A stretch of 64,000 bases of DNA from Pontiellaceae bacterium B1224 (GTDB lineage: Bacteria; Verrucomicrobiota; Kiritimatiellia; Kiritimatiellales; Pontiellaceae): the NCBI GenBank assembly GCA_029432815.1, contig JAROBA010000030.1, positions 1 to 64,000 of the forward strand, given 5' to 3'. Position 1 is the stretch's first letter; each line of letters begins with the position of its first letter. The translations under genes and the position numbers were made by a program. Below, in pieces: positions 34,041 through 43,259 of this stretch. The notes under the pieces were generated by a model. That model was not told the origin of the DNA, did no database searches, and saw nothing but the letters and a program-made list of their open reading frames with translations.

Positions 34041-34112
34041 TTTGGAATGCGGTGGAAACGACGAAGGAGGCGACGCCGCTCTTACCGCCGAACAACCCCA
34101 CCGCACTCCAAA
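34041..34112. repeat. REP-like inverted repeat, copy 2 (GGAGTGCGGCGG family)
   Basis: The ends TTTGGAATGCGGTGG and CCACCGCACTCCAAA are reverse complements with one mismatch, and the middle is GC-rich. It lies in the spacer between the recombinase and gspF. Confidence 0.75.
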
Positions 34113-34207
34113 TTATTTTTCCAAGCTTCCATTCCTGCGGCAAATCACTATTCTTTTTTGATTACATTGAAATATATTTCAGGCATTCCCGTTTAACATA
34201 GGTTCCA

Positions 34208-35452
34208 ATGGCACATTTTAAATACATAGGTCGGTCCAAAAAAGGCGAGCGAGTGGAAGGCGTGGTTGAATCGAATGATCGCGCCGGGGCCGTTCGTGTC
34301 ATCGAATCCATGGGCCATATTCCGGTTTCCGTTTCAGAAACAACCAAAACGGTAAAACAGGAGGCCGACGGCGGCAAACGATTTAAGTTTGAACTGGGCT
34401 TTAAACGCAAAGCGAAAATGAAGGTCCAGGACCTATTGCTCTTTTCCCGGGAACTTTCCGACCTGGTTGCCTCAGGCATGACCATTGGACGGGCCTTGCA
34501 CACGTTGGCGGCCCGGAAAGATGAATCAGCGGTCGGGCAGATTGTAACGATTCTGCGCGATGAAATTGTGCAGGGAACGTCGCTTTCCGATGCACTCGAA
34601 CTTTTCCCGACGACCTTTTCTTCGCTCTACGTAAATCTGGTCCGTGCCGGAGAAGCGTCCGGTAACCTTCCGGGTGCGCTCGAAAATATCTGCATTCACT
34701 ACGAACGCGTACATGAGGCCAAAGGAAAAGTGGTTGCCGCACTGGTCTATCCGATGATTGTACTGATTGTCGGCGGTCTGGCCGTGATTTTCCTGATGGC
34801 CGTGATCGTCCCTAAATTTGCCGTCACTTTCGATGAGATGGGTGCCGAGCTTCCGGGGCCCACGCTGGCATTGATGGCGATCAGTAATTTCGTGACGAGG
34901 TATGGAATCATTGTCGCCGCCGTTATTTTTGCGGGAGTGATTGGATTTAAAAAATGGGTTTCCCATGGTCAGGGCCAGAAAATATGGCATCGGACACAGT
35001 TGCGGATCCCCATTTTGGGAGACATTATTACAGCCAATGCCTATGCCCATTTTTCGAGAACCTTCGGCACGTTGCTGCGTAATGGGGTCTCGGTTCTTCC
35101 AGCCCTTGGAATTGTACAGAAGACCATCGATAACGTGGTTATTTCGAGCGAAATCGGTAAAGCCCGCGAGCGGGTAACCGATGGAGCAAGTATTTCCAAG
35201 CCGCTGGCGCAGGGAAAAATCTTCCCGCGTCTGCTGATCGATATGCTGGCGGTGGGCGAAGAGACCGGCGATATGGCCGGCTGCCTTACGCACATTACCC
35301 GGCGCTATGATGCGGAACTGGACCGCATGGTACGAACGTGCACGACCGTGCTTGAGCCGTTGCTGCTCGTATTTGTGGCACTGATTGTGGGCGCAATTGC
35401 AGTCAGTCTGCTCTTGCCCGTACTGACACTCACTGACAATCTTCATATATAA
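34208..35452 (+). CDS. gspF: type II secretion / type IV pilus inner-membrane platform protein GspF
   Basis: This 414-residue platform protein has the duplicated GspF/PilC fold: two cytoplasmic helical domains (FSRELSDLVASGMTIGRAL near residue 75 and FSRTFGTLLRNGVSVLPAL near 280), each followed by membrane helices. It anchors pseudopilin assembly. It is followed by gspG and gspH, but the ATPase GspE and secretin GspD are absent here, so they must be elsewhere. Ribosome site AGG is weak. One TTCCARNNNYTGGAA site is inside. Confidence 0.93.
   Translation: MAHFKYIGRSKKGERVEGVVESNDRAGAVRVIESMGHIPVSVSETTKTVKQEADGGKRFKFELGFKRKAKMKVQDLLLFSRELSDLVASGMTIGRALHTLAARKDESAVGQIVTILRDEIVQGTSLSDALELFPTTFSSLYVNLVRAGEASGNLPGALENICIHYERVHEAKGKVVAALVYPMIVLIVGGLAVIFLMAVIVPKFAVTFDEMGAELPGPTLALMAISNFVTRYGIIVAAVIFAGVIGFKKWVSHGQGQKIWHRTQLRIPILGDIITANAYAHFSRTFGTLLRNGVSVLPALGIVQKTIDNVVISSEIGKARERVTDGASISKPLAQGKIFPRLLIDMLAVGEETGDMAGCLTHITRRYDAELDRMVRTCTTVLEPLLLVFVALIVGAIAVSLLLPVLTLTDNLHI
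35097..35111. repeat. 15-bp palindrome TTCCARNNNYTGGAA
   Basis: TTCCAGCCCTTGGAA inside gspF, translated as LPALGI. Confidence 0.85.
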
Positions 35453-35473
35453 TCAACGCAAGGAGAGATTCCC

Positions 35474-35875
35474 ATGAATACCAAGAAACAAGAAAAACTA
35501 ATGAGTCGCCGCCGCTCAGGTTTCACCCTGATTGAAATTCTGCTTGTTGTCGTGATTATCGGCATTCTGGCCGGTATCGGTATCCCGGCGCTGAGCGGGA
35601 AATCGGAAAAAGCAAAATTTGCTCAGGCGCAAGGTAATATTAACATGCTTTCCATGGGCATCCGGGAATACGAAATCATGAACGGCGATTATCCTACGAG
35701 TCTTGAAGGGCTGCTGGACGAATCCAAAGGCGGTCCATTTCTTGAAAAGAAATCAATTCCGAGTGATCCTTGGGGAGCCCCCTACACCTATGCCGCTCCG
35801 GGGTCTCATAACACTCACACCTTCGATCTTTCCTGCACGTCTCCCAAGGGCACCGTTATCAATAATTGGGACTAA
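35474..35875 (+). CDS. gspG: major pseudopilin GspG
   Basis: This 133-residue major pseudopilin has the prepilin cleavage site RRRSG/FTLIEILLVVVIIGILAGIG, then AQAQGNINMLSMGIREYEIMNGDYPTSLEGL and DPWGAPYTYAAPG with the calcium-loop region typical of GspG. AAGGAGAG precedes the start. It is next to gspF and gspH. The short leader is normal for class III signal peptides. Confidence 0.95.
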   Translation: MNTKKQEKLMSRRRSGFTLIEILLVVVIIGILAGIGIPALSGKSEKAKFAQAQGNINMLSMGIREYEIMNGDYPTSLEGLLDESKGGPFLEKKSIPSDPWGAPYTYAAPGSHNTHTFDLSCTSPKGTVINNWD

Positions 35876-35882
35876 ATACTTC

Positions 35883-35897
35883 TTCCAATGATTGGAA
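35883..35897. repeat. 15-bp palindrome TTCCARNNNYTGGAA (contains gspH start codon)
   Basis: TTCCAATGATTGGAA lies between gspG and gspH. Bases 6-8 of the element are the ATG of gspH. Confidence 0.85.
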
Positions 35898-36490
35898 CCC
35901 CGTCAAATCAAAGCGGCCCGTCGAAACAAAAACGGCGGGCCGGCTTTACATTAATCGAAGTCATTCTGGTGGCGGTTGTCATCACGATCATTACCGGCAT
36001 TGCATTTCCGTACTTTGCCGGATCGTATAAAGGAAATAAACTGCGCCTCTCCGCCCGCACCATCAGCCGAATGGCCCGCTATGCCCGCAGCATGTCGATT
36101 ATGCGCGAAAAACCGCTGACGCTGGTACTGAATCATGAAACGATGGAGGTGTTTCTCGGAGAATATGAACAACAATCGGACACCGCCGATGGAGAGCTTG
36201 ATCAGAGTGTGCTAAAACGACTGGGTTATGTAGATGAAGGAGGATCTTCTGACACGGGTGGCATCGAAAAAGAAATCCATAAATTTCTTCCGGACGGCCT
36301 TTCCGTAAAGCTTTTCGATAAAGACCGCACCGAAGAGGATGTTTTGCATGAAAATCTCTATATGATACGCTTCTATCCTAATGGACAGTGCGACTGGTTT
36401 GAAATGGAACTTGAGGATAACCGTGGTGTAAGCATTCATTTGGAAAATGATCCGATTTCGGGTAAAATCAAATCTGAATTCATGCAATAG
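35888..36490 (+). CDS. gspH: minor pseudopilin GspH-like
   Basis: This 200-residue prepilin-like protein has RRAG/FTLIEVILVAVVITIITGIAFPYF followed by a soluble domain rich in strands, as in GspH. Its only possible start is the ATG inside the palindrome at 35883-35897. The gspG stop lies in the same frame five codons upstream and no other start codon exists between them or before the pilin signal. No Shine-Dalgarno is visible, so translation is probably coupled to gspG termination. The acidic insert ESTDTAD-like region (about 95-125) is unusual. Confidence 0.85.
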   Translation: MIGTPSNQSGPSKQKRRAGFTLIEVILVAVVITIITGIAFPYFAGSYKGNKLRLSARTISRMARYARSMSIMREKPLTLVLNHETMEVFLGEYEQQSDTADGELDQSVLKRLGYVDEGGSSDTGGIEKEIHKFLPDGLSVKLFDKDRTEEDVLHENLYMIRFYPNGQCDWFEMELEDNRGVSIHLENDPISGKIKSEFMQ

Positions 36491-36558
36491 AGACGGATGG
36501 GTCCCGTTTGATAAACTGCTGAGCAAACGTCACGCATTACAGACATACTTATTAAACT

Positions 36559-37149
36559 ATGGATATTTCGGACATTGAATGCATTAACGCCTATTTGTGC
36601 GGAGATTCCAATGCGCTTGAACCGCTGGTGGAAAAGTATAAGCGTCCGCTTTACTCCTTTATTCTGAAAATGACCGAGGGCCGTGAAGACACCGATGAAA
36701 TTTTTCAGGAAACCTGGTTCCGGGCCCTGAAAAATATTCACAAGTTTCGTCACAAAAACTTTTTAAACTGGCTGTTTCGAATTGCCCATAATCTGGTGAT
36801 TGACCGGGCCCGCCGGAATAAGAAAAACATTTCCATGCAAAGTGCGGTTGGTGGTGATGACGGAACCTCAACACTGGAAGAGCATCTCCCGGCTCCGGGC
36901 ATTTCTCCTGCCGAGGAATCCGGTGGAACCATGCTTGGACAACAGATCGAAGAGGCGGTAGAAACTCTTTCTCCGGAGCAGAAAGAAGTTTTCCTGTTAA
37001 GGATGTACGCAAATGCATCATTTAAGGAAATTGCGAAAATTCAGAAGTGCTCAATCAATACTTGTTTAGCTCGCATGCAATATGCGCTGGGTAATCTGCG
37101 TTCTATATTGAAGGAAGAGTACGATGAGTTGCAGGAGGCCATGTCATGA
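36559..37149 (+). CDS. ECF-type RNA polymerase sigma factor
   Basis: This 196-residue sigma-70-family factor has region 2 (EPLVEKYKRPLYSFILKMTEGREDTDEIFQETWFRALKNIHKFRHKNFLNWLFRIAHNLVIDRARR) and region 4 (VETLSPEQKEVFLLRMYANASFKEIAKIQKCSINTCLARMQYALGNLRSIL), without regions 1 and 3, so it is an ECF factor. Its end overlaps the next gene, an anti-sigma factor, by four bases. The target genes are unknown; the preceding pseudopilin genes are a possibility. Confidence 0.92.
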   Translation: MDISDIECINAYLCGDSNALEPLVEKYKRPLYSFILKMTEGREDTDEIFQETWFRALKNIHKFRHKNFLNWLFRIAHNLVIDRARRNKKNISMQSAVGGDDGTSTLEEHLPAPGISPAEESGGTMLGQQIEEAVETLSPEQKEVFLLRMYANASFKEIAKIQKCSINTCLARMQYALGNLRSILKEEYDELQEAMS

Positions 37150-37613
37150 AATGTAAAAATGCTGAAAAATGGATACTTTTACAGGATTCCGGTGAACTGC
37201 CGGCCAAACACGCAAATGCGCTGGCAGCGCATCTACATGACTGTAAAGCATGTCAGCTGTTTCAATTTTCCCTCATTGAGAGCCAGCACACCTTCCAAAC
37301 TCTGGAAGAACCTTCGGCTACTTCTCTTCAGAATGTACTGCGTGAAGCCCGGCTGAATGCCCCGGTAAAAAAGCACATTTCCCTCTGGGGACTCAAGCCG
37401 GCGATTGCGACGGCGGCATCATTGGTCATTGCTCTCGGCGTTTTCTTCAGCACCTTCGGTTCGGATAAGGTTGGAATGGAGCTGGTTTTCACGGAAACAC
37501 AGTTGCTTGATTCGAGCGATCAGATATCGAGTGTCATGTACAGCGGGCTCTCCGATGACGATCTAGCATTCAACTTCCTCATGACCTACGAGGACTCCTA
37601 CGCGTCACTTTAG
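37146..37613 (+). CDS. zinc-finger anti-sigma factor
   Basis: This 155-residue membrane protein has an N-terminal zinc anti-sigma domain: MKCKNAEKWILL, then AAHLHDCKACQLFQF with the H-x3-C-x2-C signature. A single membrane span follows at about residues 84-105 (PAIATAASLVIALGVFFSTF), then an outer acidic tail. It would hold the ECF factor at the membrane until a signal arrives. The ATGA overlap with the sigma gene secures balanced synthesis. The TAG stop lies opposite the end of the convergent TPR pseudogene. A TTCCARNNNYTGGAA site is inside. Confidence 0.85.
   Translation: MKCKNAEKWILLQDSGELPAKHANALAAHLHDCKACQLFQFSLIESQHTFQTLEEPSATSLQNVLREARLNAPVKKHISLWGLKPAIATAASLVIALGVFFSTFGSDKVGMELVFTETQLLDSSDQISSVMYSGLSDDDLAFNFLMTYEDSYASL
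37293..37307. repeat. 15-bp palindrome TTCCARNNNYTGGAA
   Basis: TTCCAAACTCTGGAA inside the anti-sigma gene, translated as FQTLE. Confidence 0.85.
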
Positions 37614-38904
37614 CGGGATATGGAACGGTATCGTTTTCTTTCCTCGATGCTAAGTGGCTTGGTGAGTGGTTTACAGCCAATGGCTTCGAGAATTCGGCGG
37701 AACATAAGACAAGCCCAGACATAGGGAGTGCACCAGATCCACGGTAAAAAAGGTTCGGTTACGCTCAATATACCTACCAGTCCCAAAACAAGTACTATAA
37801 TCAAACCGAACCAGATTGCCGGCCTCTCCGGGTTCTTTTTCAGACAGTTCAAGGGTATGAAATATAGAAGTGCTCCGAGCGCTGAAATACTCCATTCTGC
37901 ATTTTCGGCAAAAGCTCCGTACCACGCCATCCCCACAGTAATGAGGGCATGTATCACCGCGAAGGTCGATAACATTTTTTCACGGGGGGGCACGCTCCAG
38001 CGACCAAAAGAATGAAATATCATCACAAAGTTCGGCAAATCCTCTTTGCTGCTGTTTAGAAAAGCAAAAATCAATTGAGGAATAATGGCCCACTGAGCGA
38101 ATATACGTGGCCCTCCTGCTATCAAGAGCAGTATGAGGCTGGTCAGAAATAAATAGAATTGCAGCTGAATCAAACGTTCAATTTTCTCCAACGGTCTTGT
38201 AGTCAGCCAAGTTGAATACGATGAAAGGTTGTAAAAAAGCGAACTGTTCTTCATCAATGCTTCCCGTAAACCTTTAAGAGCCACCCGTTCTTTCGGATTA
38301 ATTTGCAAAGAAAGTTTAAAAGATTCAAGCGAGCGCTTGTTCTCCTTCTCTCGAAGTAGCACCCAGCCATGAACAGCATGCGATCGGGATAGATCCGGAT
38401 TGAGCCGAAGAGATTCATCTATACATTTCCTTGCATCATTTACACGATGCATATGTACGAGTATCAACGCCTTCAATGCATAGCCGGTTGCATTTTCCGC
38501 ATTAATCAGTAAAGCCTGGTCAACCGATTCCAATGCGAGACTGTATCATTGAAGGTTCAACTCGCACATAGATTTAAGATTAAATATATCTCCGCTCTCT
38601 GTGTTTAACCTCACAGCCTCATTTGCGGCGGATAATGCATCTTCATCTCTTTCCATCCAAAGCATGCACATCGCTTTGTTTTCAAAATGAAAAGATGCAT
38701 CGGGTTCGAGCGAAATCGCTGTTTCTACAGACCTTTCAGACTCTTCAAAAGCACCCCAGCGGCAAGAGCGCGGCCAAGCAGCGAGAGTGCACAGGCATTC
38801 GCGGGGTTATTGGTGAGGATTTTTCTTAAATAGAGCTCTGCTTCATTGAACTTACCAAGTTCAAATAATATTGCGATTCGGCCATAGTCTAAATGATCTG
38901 ACAT
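37610..38904 (-). pseudogene. decayed TPR-membrane protein, paralogue of the upstream gene
   Basis: Read from ATG at 38904 the protein starts MSDHLDYGRIAILFELGKFNEAELY, a TPR repeat. At about 38751-38765, in the stretch around GCCGCTGGGGTGC, the frame is lost. The continuation WGAFEESERSVETAISLEPD lies in the next frame, so one base appears missing. A second defect is an in-frame TGA at 38546-38548 (LNLQ-stop-YSLALES). After it the frame runs open for about 300 residues through more TPRs (YALKALILVHMHRVNDARK) and five membrane spans. Its architecture matches the gene at 38923-40164. It is on the minus strand, last in the yyaL-AAA-TPR row, and overlaps the end of the convergent anti-sigma gene by four bases. 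Confidence 0.75.
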
Positions 38905-38922
38905 CGTATTTTATCAAACCCT

Positions 38923-40164
38923 TTAAGCCCTATTAGATATAAAAACCTGTACCCAGCTATAGAGAAAACAACCCAAAAGATAGATCGTCAGAAATTCTAC
39001 ATTTGATTCCTTTCTAAATGATGAGACCAAAGAGTAAATCCCGCAAAAACCGATAGCCGCAACAAATAACCCGACTTTAATACGTTGAGGCCCGGGAGGG
39101 TTTCCAAAAAGACCGGCCAACGGAATCATAAACAGCAATCCACCCAAAGCCCCGCCAATCAGGTTAGGTATGTTCAGCGCTATTCCACCAACTGCCATTG
39201 CTGCACAGGCAAGCAAAAGCCCGCCCACCCAATTTGATGCAATCTTTTCATCAGCATCCAATGCGTGTTTTCCAATCGGGTGGACCCTGAGAAAAAGATT
39301 GCACAACGGGGACGCAGTCCATGTAAGGAATACAAAACACACATATATGCCAAGCAGGCCATATACGACCGGTTGGGCTGCCGGGATATTATGCCCAGCA
39401 GAACGAAGAATCCGACTGCCGAAATAAAGTCCCAGAATGATCCCCCATCTCGCCTTGGGAGGCATTGATTGCAACCGGAAGAAAAAGTTAAGAATCCATC
39501 GGTACACCGGAAGCTTCGCTTTCAGGGCCTGTACAATACCGGCTTTCGCCGATTCGTTCCCTGGATCCAGCCTTAAAGCTTCAGTAAAAGATTCCAAAGC
39601 GAGTTTGACCTGATTGTCTCTAAGCTTTGCCCAACCCATCTGGGTATGTGCTGAAGCATTATCCGGATTAATCTTCAACGAGGATTCAACGGTCTCAGCG
39701 GCCTCCGATGCCCGGTTCATTTGATTCAGAATATTTGCCCGTAATGAGAGATAATCATCATCTTCGGGATTAATCTGTAATGCTTTAGATATGGACTCCA
39801 ACGCATCAATGTGAGCATGTTTATTGAGTTCCACTGCTGCCTTAAGATAGTGGAGATGATCATCTTCCGGCTCGAGTTCAATAGCACTGCGGAGCGCGGT
39901 CATGGCCGAATCGTTATCGCCTTTAACCATGTATACCTGGGCAAGAATCATCAGGTTAAACGCATCGTGCGGATCAATACTGATTGCATCCTTTGAAGCC
40001 TGCAGTGCCGCAACGAGTTTATTCTGATCCATTAACGCCCGGGCAAGAAAAGCGAGAGCCCGGTCATCATCGGGATTCTGAGCGAGCCAGTTCCTCAGCT
40101 CCTTTTCCGCATCAGAAGGCCGCTCGCGGGCCATCAATAAGTTAGCTTTTTCCAGCACACTCAT
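38923..40164 (-). CDS. TPR-repeat protein with C-terminal membrane domain
   Basis: This 413-residue protein has six or so tandem TPR units (about residues 1-215; for example ALAFLARALMDQNKLVAALQASKDAISIDP and AETVESSLKINPDNASAHTQMGWAKLRDNQ). Five or so membrane helices follow (about 225-410). It has no signal peptide, so the repeats face the cytoplasm. Its ATG overlaps the stop of the AAA ATPase by four bases, so the two are coupled and probably act as a complex, with the TPRs as docking surface. Function is unknown. A decayed paralogue follows directly downstream. Confidence 0.85.
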   Translation of the reverse strand: MSVLEKANLLMARERPSDAEKELRNWLAQNPDDDRALAFLARALMDQNKLVAALQASKDAISIDPHDAFNLMILAQVYMVKGDNDSAMTALRSAIELEPEDDHLHYLKAAVELNKHAHIDALESISKALQINPEDDDYLSLRANILNQMNRASEAAETVESSLKINPDNASAHTQMGWAKLRDNQVKLALESFTEALRLDPGNESAKAGIVQALKAKLPVYRWILNFFFRLQSMPPKARWGIILGLYFGSRILRSAGHNIPAAQPVVYGLLGIYVCFVFLTWTASPLCNLFLRVHPIGKHALDADEKIASNWVGGLLLACAAMAVGGIALNIPNLIGGALGGLLFMIPLAGLFGNPPGPQRIKVGLFVAAIGFCGIYSLVSSFRKESNVEFLTIYLLGCFLYSWVQVFISNRA

Positions 40165-40982
40165 TTGATTTTGAGATAGTTGACGATATCATCATATGCG
40201 CCAGCCTGATTTGCATAGACCGCATGATTTTTGGCTGTTGCAAACCACTCTTTAGTACTGGGTTTCAGCTTCTTGGCTGCCTTAATAAAATCCTTCTCAG
40301 TGATATTCTCAACTCGTCCTTTTTTGAGCGACAGTTCCAGTTTACTTTCAATGGCCTGCTGGATGACTGCATCAAGATCAGCTCCTGAAAAATCAGGGCA
40401 CCGCTTGGCAACAGCAGCTAAATTGACAGAATCTACCGGCTTATCCCGAAGCTTGAGATCGATAATTTCTTCTCTGGCAACTAAGTCCGGCGGCGGCACA
40501 AACAATACCCTGTCAAACCGGCCGGGACGACGGAATGCGGTATCTACGTGCCAGGGAGTATTTGTTGCAGCAAGTATGAGCACGCCCTCGTTATCGCCGT
40601 TGGTTCCATCCATTTCTGCAAGAAACTGGTTAATAAGGTGGCGTCCTCCACTCTGGCGCATATCAGAACGACTGGCTCCCAGCGCATCCACTTCATCAAA
40701 GAACAGAATCGCGGGAGCATTGCGTCGGGCCATCTCAAACAGTTCGTGCAGATTCCGCTCACTGCTGCCAATCCACATATCCAGAATGTCATGAATTCCA
40801 ACAGAGATGAATGCAACGCCGGCTTCTCCGGCCGCCGCTTTGGCCAGATATGTTTTCCCGCATCCAGGCGGTCCATACATCAGAATTCCGCCGCCGGCTT
40901 TTTTACCATATGCTTTATAAATCTCAGGGTTCCGGATCGGCTCGATAATCTTCAATCGGATCTCATTTTTCAGATCTTCCAT
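40161..40982 (-). CDS. AAA-family ATPase (proteasome/Vps4-like module)
   Basis: This 273-residue single AAA domain has Walker A GPPGCGKT (residues 37-44), Walker B ILFFDEVDAL (about 92-101), sensor AATNTPW and the arginine-finger stretch FRRPGRFDRVLF, then a helical lid. Family members have [12 protein letters not shown] before the first helices. That sequence is encoded in frame immediately upstream (through 41038), but no ATG, GTG or TTG precedes it before a stop. Only the ATG at 40982, after DVGG, is canonical. It is minus strand, 20 bases after yyaL, and overlaps the TPR gene by four bases. Likely an unfoldase or remodeller tethered by the TPR-membrane protein. Confidence 0.88.
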   Translation of the reverse strand: MEDLKNEIRLKIIEPIRNPEIYKAYGKKAGGGILMYGPPGCGKTYLAKAAAGEAGVAFISVGIHDILDMWIGSSERNLHELFEMARRNAPAILFFDEVDALGASRSDMRQSGGRHLINQFLAEMDGTNGDNEGVLILAATNTPWHVDTAFRRPGRFDRVLFVPPPDLVAREEIIDLKLRDKPVDSVNLAAVAKRCPDFSGADLDAVIQQAIESKLELSLKKGRVENITEKDFIKAAKKLKPSTKEWFATAKNHAVYANQAGAYDDIVNYLKIK

Positions 40983-41002
40983 CCCGCCAACGTCATCAAA
41001 CG

Positions 41003-43129
41003 TTATTCGAGGTTTTTCAATTTCAAGTGAGCTTTCAGTTCTTCAAGCGTATTGATTGGTTTTTCACAGGCAAAGTTCCGGCAGATATACACCGTCGGTT
41101 TTCCATCCACCTGTTTCTGTTCCTTTGTAAACGGGGCCAGTTTTTCTAATGATTCTGCATTTGCGGTATCTTTGAGCAAAATCACCTTGCCGGGTTTATA
41201 AACCGATTGAATGTATTGCAGCATCGCTACTGTTTCAGGATCGGACTTTTCTCCGACCACGACAAGCTCTACCGTTTCGCCCACAGCAAATTGAAGACCG
41301 ATCAACGCCTGGGAAAAATTGGAGGGCGAGCGGTTGATCATTCCGCTGAAGGCTTTGCCCGTCTCAACCGCCTGTTCTTCCAGATCCGACCGACCGGTAA
41401 GGCGTGCCAATCTCAGCAGATTGTACAATTGAATCGAATTACCGGAGGGAATGGCTCCGTCATACAATTCTTTCGGACGCACAATCAGCTCTTCAGCATC
41501 ATCCGCTGTCATGAAATAGCCCCCTTTGCCTTCATCAAAGAACGACAGATTCAGGATATCATTATACTTCAGCGCCGTTTCCAGATATTGGAAATCCAGG
41601 GTGCTTTCATAGAGCTCCAACAGGCCGAAGGTAATGAAAGCATAATCTTCCAATTGCCCGGGTACGGCTTTATGTCCATCCCGCCACCGGTGCCACAGGG
41701 TTCCGTCGGGTTGCTGCATTTCGGTTTCCACAAATCGGTTGGCCCGTATGGCAGCCTCGGTATATTTTTCATTATTGAAGGCACACCCTGCCTTGGCAAA
41801 AGCCGCCATCATTAATCCATTCCAATCGGCCAGCACCTTTGTATCTTTCAGCGGATGAATTCGCTTATCACGAACTTCAAACAGTTGCTTTCGTGGTGCA
41901 GATATTCGGTCCGCATCGGAAACAGAGAGCAATTCCGCGAGATGCGGAATATTTTTCCCATTCATCTGCCCGGTTGATTCATCCCTGAAATTTCCAGACT
42001 CGGACATGTTCCAGACATTGGAAACAAATTCAGCTTCGTCACCGAGAATGGCAGTCAGTTCTTTGGTATCCCAAATATAGAAAAGACCTTCTTCACCTTC
42101 CGAGTCGGCATCTTCAGCTGAATAGAAGCCACCTTTGTCTGTTGTCATATCGCGCAGTACATATTCCAGAATCTCTTCCGTCACCTGCTTGTAAAGCGGC
42201 TTTCCGGTTAACTCATAAGCTTCGGTGTAGGCAATCGCCAGCAGGGCCTGGTCGTATAGCATTTTTTCAAAGTGCGGCAGTAACCAATCGTTGTCGGTGG
42301 AATAGCGATGAAAGCCGAAACCGACCTGATCGAAGATTCCTCCCATACGCATTTCCTCCAGCGTATGCTCGACGGCCTTGATTCCCTCGGCTTCACCCTG
42401 ACGCAGCAGGAAAACCAGCCGGTGCGGTGTTGGAAATTTAGGTTGCTGCCCGAACCCGCCTTTGCGAGGATCATATTGTTCCATTAATTCCGAATAACCC
42501 TCCGCCAGCAGGTTCGGGCTCAGTTCAGCACCGGAACCGGTGGCATTCTGTTTGGCCAAGACATCGGTAATCTGATTCGAGGATTCGTTAATTTTATCGC
42601 GCTGATCTTTCCAGGCTTTGGAAACTCGGGGTATTAACTGGCGCATTCCAATCCGCCCGTAACGCTGGTCCGGCGGGGTATACGTGGCCGCATGGAACGG
42701 CTTTTTGTCGGGCGTCATAATAATCGTAAGCGGCCAGCCGCCCTGCCCGGTCATCATTTGAGCAACGGTCATGTAGATGTTGTCAATATCCGGCCGCTCC
42801 TCGCGATCGACCTTTATGCAGATAAACGCTTCATTCATCAGACGGGCAATTTCTTCATTCTCAAACGACTCGTGTTCCATCACATGACACCAGTGACACG
42901 TCGCGTAGCCGATCGAGAGAAAGATGGGCTTATCCTGTTGTTGTGCCGCGTCAAACGCCTCGTCGCCCCACGGATACCAATCCACCGGATTGTGGGCATG
43001 CTGCAAAAGATACGGGCTTTTTTCTTCTGCCAGGCGGTTTGTGAAAGAGTGCATTTTGGATTCCTTTAGGTTTTCTGCGTGGGTGTTAAACGAAATAAAC
43101 AGGCTGAGACCTATGAATAAGTTCCTCAT
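41003..43129 (-). CDS. thioredoxin-domain protein of the YyaL/SSP411 (DUF255) family
   Basis: This 708-residue protein has an N-terminal thioredoxin-like domain ([43 protein letters not shown] with a CHWCH active site) and a C-terminal six-hairpin glycosidase-like domain ([18 protein letters not shown]). Its biochemical role is unknown. The longest frame begins [18 protein letters not shown], which looks like a signal peptide. An ATG at 43054 (MHSFTNRL) has a better ribosome site, AAAGGA eight bases upstream, and matches cytoplasmic family members. Either start is possible. It precedes the AAA gene by 20 bases. Three TTCCARNNNYTGGAA sites are inside. Confidence 0.88.
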   Translation of the reverse strand: MRNLFIGLSLFISFNTHAENLKESKMHSFTNRLAEEKSPYLLQHAHNPVDWYPWGDEAFDAAQQQDKPIFLSIGYATCHWCHVMEHESFENEEIARLMNEAFICIKVDREERPDIDNIYMTVAQMMTGQGGWPLTIIMTPDKKPFHAATYTPPDQRYGRIGMRQLIPRVSKAWKDQRDKINESSNQITDVLAKQNATGSGAELSPNLLAEGYSELMEQYDPRKGGFGQQPKFPTPHRLVFLLRQGEAEGIKAVEHTLEEMRMGGIFDQVGFGFHRYSTDNDWLLPHFEKMLYDQALLAIAYTEAYELTGKPLYKQVTEEILEYVLRDMTTDKGGFYSAEDADSEGEEGLFYIWDTKELTAILGDEAEFVSNVWNMSESGNFRDESTGQMNGKNIPHLAELLSVSDADRISAPRKQLFEVRDKRIHPLKDTKVLADWNGLMMAAFAKAGCAFNNEKYTEAAIRANRFVETEMQQPDGTLWHRWRDGHKAVPGQLEDYAFITFGLLELYESTLDFQYLETALKYNDILNLSFFDEGKGGYFMTADDAEELIVRPKELYDGAIPSGNSIQLYNLLRLARLTGRSDLEEQAVETGKAFSGMINRSPSNFSQALIGLQFAVGETVELVVVGEKSDPETVAMLQYIQSVYKPGKVILLKDTANAESLEKLAPFTKEQKQVDGKPTVYICRNFACEKPINTLEELKAHLKLKNLE
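41579..41593. repeat. 15-bp palindrome TTCCARNNNYTGGAA
   Basis: TTCCAGATATTGGAA inside the YyaL-family gene, translated as FQYLE. Confidence 0.85.
42009..42023. repeat. 15-bp palindrome TTCCARNNNYTGGAA
   Basis: TTCCAGACATTGGAA inside the YyaL-family gene, translated in the third frame as VSNVWN. Confidence 0.85.
42609..42623. repeat. 15-bp palindrome TTCCARNNNYTGGAA
   Basis: TTCCAGGCTTTGGAA inside the YyaL-family gene, translated in the third frame as VSKAWK. Confidence 0.85.
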
Positions 43130-43224
43130 GGCCCACGAATATAGTACCGTTAAGGTTTTATAACGAGCGGTGTTTATGGATATTTTAAAAAAGACTGAAG
43201 TTGAATAATTAGTTGTAAATCCGC

Positions 43225-43253
43225 TTGCGTAACCTGTGCTGTATCCGTATATT
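43225..43253 (+). promoter_or_regulatory. putative rpsB-tsf promoter
   Basis: TTGCGT and TATATT are 17 bases apart, with the start site expected near 43260, about 100 bases before rpsB. Confidence 0.55.
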
Positions 43254-43259
43254 CCGCCG

